A DNA stretch of 49,534 bases from Opitutaceae bacterium (GTDB lineage: Bacteria > Verrucomicrobiota > Verrucomicrobiia > Opitutales > Opitutaceae), in the NCBI GenBank assembly GCA_014879845.1, contig JACSRI010000110.1, positions 1-49,534 on the forward strand, given 5' to 3'. Positions 43,708 through 49,534 of the stretch are shown in pieces. Position 1 is the stretch's first letter; each line of letters starts with the position of its first letter. The notes under the pieces are model-generated. The model saw only the letters and a list, made by a program, of their open reading frames with translations, had not been told where the DNA came from and made no database searches. A program made the position numbers and the translations under genes.

Positions 43708-44802
43708 CTAGAAGGCGTTGACCGAGGCAATGACGTGCCCGACCTCGGCGTCGGTGAGTTCCGGGAAGATCGGCAGGCTGAGCACGGTCTGTGCGCAGGA
43801 CTCGGCGCGCGGGAGGTCGCCGGACTTGTAGCCGAGGCTCGCATACACGGGCTGCAGGTGCAGCGGGATCGGGTAGATCGTGTCCGTGCCCACGCCGCAG
43901 CTCGTGAGGTGTTCGCGTAGCGCATCGCGGCGCGGATGTCGGAGCGTGAACTGATGATAGACCGACTCACCCCACTCTGGAACGGTCGGCAGGGCACACT
44001 CGGCAAGGTGGATCTCCGCTCGGTAGCGGCGCGCGATGGCGCGGCGCCGCTCCGTCCAGGCGCGCAGGTGCCTGAGTTTCACGCCGAGAGCCGCGCCCTG
44101 GAAGCCCTCCATTCGGTAATTGTAGCCGACCTCGTCATGGCGGTAGCGCACGGCCATGCCGTGGGCGCGCAGCAGGCGCGCGCTCGCGAGCATCTCAGGA
44201 CGTCGCGAGATGACCGCCCCGCCTTCCCCGCAGCCGCCGAGGTTTTTCGTCGGATAGAAACTGAAGGTGCCCGCGTCGCCCAGCAGGCCGACCGGGCGCC
44301 CGCGATAGGTCGCGAGGTGGGATTGCGCGCAGTCCTCGATGACCGCGATGCCCGCCTTGGCCGCGATCGCGAGCAGCTCGTCCATCGGCGCCGCCTGGCC
44401 GAAAAGGTGCACGGCCACGATCGCCTTTGTCCGTGGCGTGATGAGCGAGGCGACGTGCTGCGGATCGAGGCAGAACGTCGCCGGGTCGATGTCGGCAAAC
44501 ACCGGCCGTGCGCCCACGTAACTCGCGGTCCACGCCGAAGCGATGAAGGTGAAGGCCGGCACGATCACCTCGTCGCCCGGGCCAAGGTGCAGCGCACGCG
44601 CCACGAGGTGGAGCGCGGTCGTGCCGTTGCTCACGCCGACGGCATCGCTTGCGCCACAGGCCGCGGCAAAGGCTCGCTCGAAGTCCTCCACGTCCTTGCC
44701 GAGGCAGAAACGGTTGGCGTCGTAGGCGGCGGCGATGGCGGCGAGGATCTCGGCGCGCAAGGCCTGGTGCGGTCGGGTGAGATCGAGGAACGGGACCTTC
44801 AT
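43708..44802 (-). CDS. DegT/DnrJ/EryC1-family PLP aminotransferase
   Basis: Nucleotide-sugar aminotransferase type enzyme, 364 residues from ATG 44802 (KVPFLDLTRPHQAL at the start). Signatures are GVSNGTTALHLVARAL (cofactor site), VIVPAFTFIASAWTASYVGA, FADIDPATFCLDP, VIEDCAQSHLATYRGR and the PLP lysine in FSFYPTKNLGGCGEGGAV. Family members transfer an amino group to keto-sugars for lipopolysaccharide or other glycans. The window also contains several glycosyltransferases, although not adjacent. It shares a promoter region with the divergent hisI gene, which contains a strong dyad, and precedes trpF. Confidence 0.93.
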   Translation of the reverse strand: MKVPFLDLTRPHQALRAEILAAIAAAYDANRFCLGKDVEDFERAFAAACGASDAVGVSNGTTALHLVARALHLGPGDEVIVPAFTFIASAWTASYVGARPVFADIDPATFCLDPQHVASLITPRTKAIVAVHLFGQAAPMDELLAIAAKAGIAVIEDCAQSHLATYRGRPVGLLGDAGTFSFYPTKNLGGCGEGGAVISRRPEMLASARLLRAHGMAVRYRHDEVGYNYRMEGFQGAALGVKLRHLRAWTERRRAIARRYRAEIHLAECALPTVPEWGESVYHQFTLRHPRRDALREHLTSCGVGTDTIYPIPLHLQPVYASLGYKSGDLPRAESCAQTVLSLPIFPELTDAEVGHVIASVNAF

Positions 44803-44833
44803 GGCGGTGAGAGGGCCGCAGCTAACCACAGCA

Positions 44834-44878
44834 GCCGCCCCGCGCATAGGCGAATATCGAAGATTTCCGCGGGGCGGC
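44834..44878. promoter_or_regulatory. Perfect 11-bp dyad with 23-base loop between DegT aminotransferase and hisI
   Basis: GCCGCCCCGCG (44834-44844) and CGCGGGGCGGC (44868-44878) are perfect reverse complements around a comparatively AT-rich 23-base loop. It sits 31 bases before the minus-strand aminotransferase start and about 90 bases before hisI, a position suited to a shared operator or a 5'-UTR hairpin. No T-run follows. Confidence 0.55.
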
Positions 44879-44927
44879 GCACCGCGGCTTGGCGATCGCG
44901 CAGCATGGGCTGCCACCTGGACATTTT

Positions 44928-44962
44928 GCACTCGTCACTCGGCATTCCGCACCCGTCACTCC
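44928..44962 (+). repeat. Five tandem 7-bp units before hisI
   Basis: The units read GCACTCG, TCACTCG, GCATTCC, GCACCCG and TCACTCC, ending four bases before the hisI ATG. The array therefore occupies the place where a ribosome-binding site would normally be. It resembles the other short-period intergenic arrays in this window. Confidence 0.65.
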
Positions 44963-44966
44963 CCCC

Positions 44967-45419
44967 ATGGACTCTGCACCGCTCTTCACCCCGCGCGGGA
45001 ACAAGGACGAGCTCGAGATGGGCGAGAACCTTCAGCCGAAGTTCGACGCCGATGGGCTCATCCCGTGCATCACGGTCGACGCCGCCACCAACGAGGTGGT
45101 GATGTTCGCGTTCATGAACGAGCTCGCACTGCGCCATACCATCGAGACGGGCAAGGTCACCTACTGGAGCCGCTCGCGCGGCAAGCTCTGGATCAAGGGC
45201 GAGGAGTCGGGCAACTTCCAACTCGTGCGCGAACTACGCACGGACTGCGACCAGGACGTGATCCTCGTCAAGGCCGACATCGGCGCCAACGGCGCGGCCT
45301 GCCACACCGGCTACAAGTCGTGCTTCTACCGCAAGCTCGACCCGGCGACCAAGAAACTCGTCATGGCCGGCGGCCCGCGCATGTTCGATCCCGCGCTGGT
45401 CTACAAGAAGAAGAGCTGA
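44967..45419 (+). CDS. hisI: Phosphoribosyl-AMP cyclohydrolase
   Basis: Third step of histidine synthesis: opens the adenine ring of phosphoribosyl-AMP. It has 150 residues, typical of the stand-alone HisI without a HisE domain. Signatures are FAFMNELALRHTIETGKVTY, YWSRSRGKLWIKGEESGN, LRTDCDQDVILVKAD (metal-binding Asp/Cys cluster) and ACHTGYKSCFYR (zinc Cys). ATG 44967 is chosen over the frame start at 44889 because homologues begin near LFTPRGNKDELE. No other his gene is nearby. It is divergent from the DegT aminotransferase and convergent with lpxA. Confidence 0.95.
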   Translation: MDSAPLFTPRGNKDELEMGENLQPKFDADGLIPCITVDAATNEVVMFAFMNELALRHTIETGKVTYWSRSRGKLWIKGEESGNFQLVRELRTDCDQDVILVKADIGANGAACHTGYKSCFYRKLDPATKKLVMAGGPRMFDPALVYKKKS

Positions 45420-45495
45420 GCGCTATGCGACGGGATGCGCCCCTCCGGTGCATCCCGCGACCCGTTCTCCGCCGCCGACACGGCGGCATGTCGGC

Positions 45496-46305
45496 TCAAT
45501 CGCCCTTCGCCTCGGCGCGTTCCGGCCCGGCACACAAGCCGCGCTGGCTCGCTTGGGCGAACTCGCGCACGGCCTTGACCTCGGCGCTGTCCGCATCCGG
45601 CCGCGCCGCCAGGGCCTCGAGGGCCTGGGAGCGGTTGAGCCCGGAGCGGTAGAGCGTCTTGTAGATCGAGCGCACGCGCTCGATCTGCTCCGGGGTGAAG
45701 CCGTTGCGCTCGAGCCCGACCTTGTTGTAGCCGCGGATCACGGCCGGGTAACCGTCGGCGATCATGAACGGCGGCACGTCGTGCAGGAGCTTGCCCATGC
45801 CGCCCAGCATCGCATACGAGCCGACGCGGCAGAACTGGTGCATCGCCGAACCCCAGGCGATGTTGACATGATCGCCCAGCACGACGTGGCCGGCCAGCGC
45901 CGCCTGCGCGCTCATGATGAGGTGATTGCCCACCACGCAATCGTGAGCGATGTGGCTGTAGGCGAGCACGACGTTGTCGTCGCCGAGGACGGTGAAGTCC
46001 CCGTCGTTGGTCGCGCCATGGATGCTCGAGTACTCGCGGAAGACGTTGCGCGCGCCGATGCGGAGCCCGGGCGTGCCGCCCTTGAACTTGAGGTCGTGAG
46101 TCTTCGTGCCGATCGACGCGTACGGATAGACCTCGCACTCGGGTCCCATGAAGGTGAGCCCCTCAACCGTGGCATGATGGTGGATACGGCAGCCGTCACC
46201 GAGCGTCACCTTGCCGCCGATGTAGCTGTACGGGCCGATCTCGACCTCGTTGCCGAGCGTGGCGCCGTCCTCGATGATCGCGGTCGGATGGATCTTCGAA
46301 CCCAT
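45496..46305 (-). CDS. lpxA: UDP-N-acetylglucosamine O-acyltransferase
   Basis: First step of lipid A synthesis, 269 residues. The left-handed beta helix of hexapeptide repeats spans residues 3-190 (KIHPTAIIEDGATLGNEVEI onward). The catalytic His is H121 in YSHIAHDCVVGNH, aligned with H125 of E. coli. GTNDGDFT-like loop (HGATNDGDFTVLG) is also conserved. The C-terminal helical domain starts near GYNKVGLERNGFTPEQIERV. It lies 10 bases after the lpxC-fabZ fusion, so the two are co-transcribed. The order fabZ-lpxA is widely conserved. Confidence 0.96.
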   Translation of the reverse strand: MGSKIHPTAIIEDGATLGNEVEIGPYSYIGGKVTLGDGCRIHHHATVEGLTFMGPECEVYPYASIGTKTHDLKFKGGTPGLRIGARNVFREYSSIHGATNDGDFTVLGDDNVVLAYSHIAHDCVVGNHLIMSAQAALAGHVVLGDHVNIAWGSAMHQFCRVGSYAMLGGMGKLLHDVPPFMIADGYPAVIRGYNKVGLERNGFTPEQIERVRSIYKTLYRSGLNRSQALEALAARPDADSAEVKAVREFAQASQRGLCAGPERAEAKGD

Positions 46306-46315
46306 GGGAGGGAAA

Positions 46316-47641
46316 TTACTCCGCGCCTTCCTCGATGATCGTGAACATCAGCTCGGCCGACGAAACGACCTGCCCGTCGACCGTGCAGGTGCACTCGGCC
46401 TGGGCGAGCTTGTCGCCGCGGGTCTTCACGATCTTGGCGTTGATGAGCAACTGGTCGCCGGGGACGACGGGGCGGCGGTACTTCACCTTGTCCGCGCTCA
46501 TGAAGAACGCCTTCTTGCCCGCGTTGGACGGCCGACGCAGGGTCACGATGCCGGCGGCCTGAGCCATGGCCTCAAGCTGGAGCACGCCGGGCATGACGGG
46601 CTTGTTGGGGAAGTGGCCCTGGAAGAAGGGCTCGTTGATCGAGACGTTCTTGATCGCGACGATCTCATTCTCGCCGATGAACTCCAGCACGCGGTCGATC
46701 ATCACGAACGGGTAGCGGTGCGGCAGCGTGTCGAGGATGCGCTCGATATCGAGGGAGGTTTCGCCGGGCAGCACGAAAGCCGGGCGCGGCTTCTTTTTCC
46801 CGCCCTTCTTCTTCTCCTCGAGCTTCACGCGCAGGGCCTTGGTCAGCTCGGCGTTGATGGCGTGGCCGGGGAGGTTGGCGATGATGTGGGCCTTGAGCGG
46901 ACGGCCGAGGAGGACGATGTCGCCGACGATATCCAGGATCTTGTGACGGACGAACTCGTCCTTGAAGCGCAGTCCCTCCTTGGAGATGATCTTGTCGCCG
47001 CGCAGCACGACGGCGCAGTCGAGCGAGCCGCCCTTGATCTTGCCCATCTTGATCAGGGGCTCGATGTCCTCGTAGACCGTGAAGGTGCGGGCCGCGGCGA
47101 TGTGCGCGGCATAGGAGTCGGGCGAGATCTCGAGCGAGAGGTGCTGGGCGTGGATGCCGCGGTCGTCGGCGGAGGTGCAGGAGATCTTCAGCCGGTCGTG
47201 CGGCAGGGCCGTGATCGAGCTGTTGCCGCGCTGGACGGTGACCGGCTCCTCGAGCACGAAATACTCGCGCTCCTTGTCCTGCTCGATAGGGTCGCCCTCG
47301 AGGATGAGGTCGACGAAGGGCTTGGCCGAGCCGTCGAGGATGGGCGGCTCGGAGGCGTTCATCTCGATGACGACGTTGTCGATGCCGCAGCCATGCAGCG
47401 CGCTGAGCACGTGCTCGACAGTGTGGATGTTGGCCTGCTCGGTCGTGATCGTGGTCTGGCGGACCAGGTCCGTGACGAGGGCCACATCCGGCCGGATCTC
47501 GGGCGCGCCGTTGAGGTCAACCCGCCGGAACACGATCCCGTGACCCGCTGGAGCGGGCTTGAGGGTCAGCCGGACGTTTTCCCCGGTATGGAGGGCCTTG
47601 CCTTCGATGCTCACCTCACGGGCGAGCGTGCGCTGCTTCAT
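46316..47641 (-). CDS. LpxC-FabZ bifunctional protein
   Basis: Fusion of the zinc deacetylase LpxC (committed lipid A step) with the 3-hydroxyacyl-ACP dehydratase FabZ, 441 residues. The LpxC part (1-280) has [20 protein letters not shown], the [12 protein letters not shown] site (catalytic Glu76 and zinc His77), [17 protein letters not shown] (zinc His and Asp) and [14 protein letters not shown]. After a Lys-rich linker ([13 protein letters not shown]), the FabZ part (about 300-441) has [16 protein letters not shown] and [20 protein letters not shown] with catalytic His and Glu. Such fusions are known in Bacteroidota and related groups. It is followed by lpxA after 10 bases. Confidence 0.96.
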   Translation of the reverse strand: MKQRTLAREVSIEGKALHTGENVRLTLKPAPAGHGIVFRRVDLNGAPEIRPDVALVTDLVRQTTITTEQANIHTVEHVLSALHGCGIDNVVIEMNASEPPILDGSAKPFVDLILEGDPIEQDKEREYFVLEEPVTVQRGNSSITALPHDRLKISCTSADDRGIHAQHLSLEISPDSYAAHIAAARTFTVYEDIEPLIKMGKIKGGSLDCAVVLRGDKIISKEGLRFKDEFVRHKILDIVGDIVLLGRPLKAHIIANLPGHAINAELTKALRVKLEEKKKGGKKKPRPAFVLPGETSLDIERILDTLPHRYPFVMIDRVLEFIGENEIVAIKNVSINEPFFQGHFPNKPVMPGVLQLEAMAQAAGIVTLRRPSNAGKKAFFMSADKVKYRRPVVPGDQLLINAKIVKTRGDKLAQAECTCTVDGQVVSSAELMFTIIEEGAE

Positions 47642-47827
47642 AACCGCGCAGCATGCGAGGCCGCCGCGCCCGCTGACAAGCCCGGACGTGGATGCCCCTG
47701 GCGCGCGGCGGGCCTGGGGGGTTCTCCCCGGAAGCCCGTAAAAGGTTCCTCAATCCCCTGCCCCATAGGAACTCTCGCTTCCCTTTCATGGAGGAAACTG
47801 CCACTCCTCTCGCCACTCCCAACAGCT

Positions 47828-48088
47828 ATGATTGACGGCATCAACGGCATCTCCTCCGGCTCCGCTGGCTACCCGGTTTCGTTCATCACCAACGTCCGGC
47901 AGTCGACGCCCAAGGCCCCGACCGCACCGGTCGAGCAGGTGTCCCGCGACGTCTCGCCCGAGCAGATCGCCCGGCCCACCGGCGATGAGGCCGAGGTGAA
48001 GCAGGAATACATGGCGCTCGAGCTCGCCCACCGGCAGTTCTCGCAGATCCTGCCGCAGCTCGAGATGGCCAACGCCGACGTCGAGTAA
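47828..48088 (+). CDS. Small orphan protein of 86 residues
   Basis: I recognise no family. The N-terminus is Gly/Ser-rich (MIDGINGISSGSAGYP), the middle is Pro/Thr-rich and probably unstructured, and the C-terminal 30 residues (EYMALELAHRQFSQILPQLE) look like one amphipathic helix. There is no signal peptide or membrane segment. Codon use is like that of its neighbours, and an intrinsic terminator follows 28 bases after the stop, so it is probably a true monocistronic gene. Its start lies 186 bases from the divergent lpxC-fabZ start. Confidence 0.6.
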   Translation: MIDGINGISSGSAGYPVSFITNVRQSTPKAPTAPVEQVSRDVSPEQIARPTGDEAEVKQEYMALELAHRQFSQILPQLEMANADVE

Positions 48089-48116
48089 TCGACCCGCACG
48101 TCGCCCCTTTCGAAAA

Positions 48117-48140
48117 GCCCGGCTGCCCGCCGGGCTTTTT
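48117..48140 (+). terminator. Intrinsic terminator after the 86-residue gene
   Basis: GCCCGGC (48117-48123) pairs with GCCGGGC (48129-48135) over a 5-base loop and is followed by TTTTT (48136-48140). It is preceded by AAAA, so it could also work on the other strand. Confidence 0.92.
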
Positions 48141-48193
48141 CGTTTTCTCCCAGGATCGGAGTCCCGCGGACCGATCGCGCCCGCCGAAGCCGC

Positions 48194-49324
48194 TCACGCC
48201 ATCGTCTTGCGGAACCGCGACACCGCGATCGCCAGCACCACGACGCCGATCAGGAATAGCGCCAGAAGCTGAGGCCAGAGGATGTCCGCACCCACGCCCT
48301 TGAGGAAGATGCCGCGGATGATCACGAGGACGTGGCGCAACGGGTTGACGATCGTGATCCAGCGCACCGGCTCCGGCATGCTCGCGATCGGATAGATGAA
48401 CCCCGACAGCAGCATGGCCGGAAAGAAGAAGAGGAAGGTCGTCATCATCGCCTGCTGCTGCGTCGAGCTGACGGTCGAGATGAACAACCCGATGCCCAGC
48501 GTGCTCATCAGGAACAACCCCATTCCGAAGAGCAGCAGCAGGAAACTCCCGTGGATCGGGATCTGAAACCAACCCACGCCGACCGCCGTGACGAGCAGCA
48601 CGTCGACGTATCCGATGACGATGAACGGCGCGCACTTGCCGAGGATGAACTCGATCGGACGGATCGGCGTGACCATGATCTGCTCGATCGTGCCCACCTC
48701 CTTCTCGCGCACCACGGCCATGCCGGTAAGCATCAGCGTCACGAGCATGACGAGCACGGCCATGATGCCGGGCACCATGTAGTTTCGGCTCTCGAGGTTC
48801 TCATTGAACCACGCGCGCGGCCGCAGGTCCACGCCGCCGGTGGCGGGCACCCCACCCGCGCTCCGCTCGACCTGCCGCGCCTGCACCGTCCGGTTGAACC
48901 GCGCGGCGATCGACTGGCTGTAGTTGAGCACGTAGCGCGCGGTGTTCGAGTCAGCCCCGTCGACGATGAGCTGCACGGGGGCGGTCGATCCCGATTCGAC
49001 GCCCTCGCCGAATCCCGGCTCGATGCGCAGGATGCCGCCCGCCTCCGCCGCGTCCACCAGCACCCGCGCCGCCGCCTCGTCATCGGTCCAGAGGCGCGCG
49101 TCGAAATAATCCGACCCGAGGAACGCCGCCACCAGCTCCCGGCTGGCCGGCGTGTTGTCGCGGTCCATCACTACAAGGTGGATGTGGCGCACGTCCATCG
49201 TCACCGCGTACCCAAAGATCAGGCACTGCAGGATCGGCACGCCGAAGATCACCAGGCGCATGCGCGGATCCCGAAAGACCTGCGCGAACTCCTTGCGAAG
49301 CATGTGGAGGATGCGTTCGAGCAT
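48194..49324 (-). CDS. ABC-2 type transporter permease (YbhS/YhhJ-like)
   Basis: Membrane subunit of an ABC exporter, 376 residues from ATG 49324. One N-terminal membrane segment (LVIFGVPILQCLIFGYAVTM, about 24-43) is followed by a large periplasmic domain (about 45-175), then five hydrophobic segments, including VPGIMAVLVMLVTLMLTGMA and TTFLFFFPAMLLSGFIYPIA. The conserved REKEVGTIEQIMVTPIRP motif, which couples to the ATPase, is present. This layout is that of the YbhR/YbhS family, linked to drug or metabolite efflux. The paired permease starts upstream, 7 bases away. The ATPase and membrane-fusion protein should be outside the window. Confidence 0.9.
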   Translation of the reverse strand: MLERILHMLRKEFAQVFRDPRMRLVIFGVPILQCLIFGYAVTMDVRHIHLVVMDRDNTPASRELVAAFLGSDYFDARLWTDDEAAARVLVDAAEAGGILRIEPGFGEGVESGSTAPVQLIVDGADSNTARYVLNYSQSIAARFNRTVQARQVERSAGGVPATGGVDLRPRAWFNENLESRNYMVPGIMAVLVMLVTLMLTGMAVVREKEVGTIEQIMVTPIRPIEFILGKCAPFIVIGYVDVLLVTAVGVGWFQIPIHGSFLLLLFGMGLFLMSTLGIGLFISTVSSTQQQAMMTTFLFFFPAMLLSGFIYPIASMPEPVRWITIVNPLRHVLVIIRGIFLKGVGADILWPQLLALFLIGVVVLAIAVSRFRKTMA

Positions 49325-49331
49325 GGCGGGA

Positions 49332-49534
49332 TCAGCCCAGGCGCTTGCGGAAGCGCGCGATCGCCAGCGCGACGATGACCAGCGCGAAGACGGCGAGGAA
49401 GAGCGTGTCGCGCCACAGCGTGTCCAGGCCGACACCACGCAGGTAGATGCCCTTCACGATCGCGACGAAGTAGCGCGCGGGAATGATGTGCGTGATCACC
49501 TGCACGGGCACCGGCATGTTCGCGATCGCGAACA
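49332..49534 (-). CDS. Second ABC-2 type permease, C-terminal end only (cut by window)
   Basis: Only the last ~67 residues are visible. They include PVQVITHIIPARYFVAIVKG, the proline-containing segment before the final membrane helix, and TLFLAVFALVIVALAIARFR. They match the C-terminus of the neighbouring permease (RWITIVNPLRHVLVIIRG), so the two genes encode paralogous subunits of one exporter. The frame stays open to the window edge. The gap to the downstream permease is 7 bases, consistent with one operon. Confidence 0.85.
   Translation of the reverse strand, partial: FAIANMPVPVQVITHIIPARYFVAIVKGIYLRGVGLDTLWRDTLFLAVFALVIVALAIARFRKRLG

Noticed and set aside
45424-45465. GGGATGC/GCATCCC hairpin between the convergent hisI and lpxA genes as a bidirectional terminator
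   Set aside because: The short stem is plausible, but there is no T-run on either side, so support is too weak.
46250-48088. 612-codon plus-strand frame spanning the lpxC-fabZ region
   Set aside because: It is antisense to LpxC-FabZ. Only its last 86 codons (from 47828) look like a real gene, with their own start and terminator.

Overview
The window is GC-rich and densely coded. It looks like the chromosome of a Gram-negative, diderm bacterium, most likely Verrucomicrobiota close to Opitutaceae. That placement is an inference. It rests on lipid A genes (lpxA, lpxD and an lpxC-fabZ fusion), the BamA/Skp outer-membrane pathway, secreted or intracellular plant and algal polysaccharide hydrolases (GH95, GH105), a GlnRS gene, near absence of Shine-Dalgarno sequences before start codons, and short direct/inverted intergenic repeats. 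No 16S rRNA or phage, transposon or CRISPR sequence was seen. One tRNA gene (Asn, GTT) is present.

Layout. 1-6028 (+): an electron-transfer module made of acyl-CoA dehydrogenase (5' end cut by the window), ETF:quinone oxidoreductase, EtfB and EtfA. The oxidoreductase has a ferredoxin-like eight-cysteine tail, EtfA has an altered FAD signature, and two gene junctions hold long inverted repeats. 6296-10976: two paralogous secreted proteins, each with four TonB-C-like repeats, flank an unrecognised membrane protein. 10977-11628 is apparently non-coding. 11629-14062: glnS and a CpxP/Spy-like periplasmic protein. 14049-15695 (-): a class I/II aminotransferase preceded by a small coupled ORF, an intrinsic terminator and a Val/Ala/Thr/Ile-rich leader peptide. 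This is the layout of a classical transcription attenuator. 15869-16997 (+): an HD-domain phosphohydrolase and a small membrane-anchored protein. 17023-22197 (-): GH95, a short Gre factor and GH105.

22487-29214 (-): one tight operon encoding an ACP-FabZ fusion, a ketoacyl synthase, a short-chain reductase, an MGDG-synthase-like glycosyltransferase and two GT4 glycosyltransferases, with a third GT4 gene divergent at 29536. I read this as a dedicated fatty-acyl plus sugar (glycolipid) pathway. 30793-34369 (-): a DegQ-like lipoprotein protease, prs and lpxD. 34493-41727 (-): a long run rplY-pth-rpsF-ssb-rplI-dnaB-bamA-skp joining translation, replication and envelope assembly, with no rpsR between ssb and rplI. 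41863-42761: a convergent SRPBCC protein and small membrane protein. 42844-44802 (-): tRNA-Asn, trpF and a DegT-type aminotransferase. 44967: hisI. 45496-47641 (-): lpxC-fabZ and lpxA. 47828: a small orphan gene with its own terminator. 48194-49534 (-): two ABC-2 permeases, the second cut by the window end.

The two observations I would check first are the ivbL/thrL-like attenuator at 15536-15695 and the mini fatty-acid-synthase/glycosyltransferase operon at 22487-29214. The unusual ETF module at the left end comes next.
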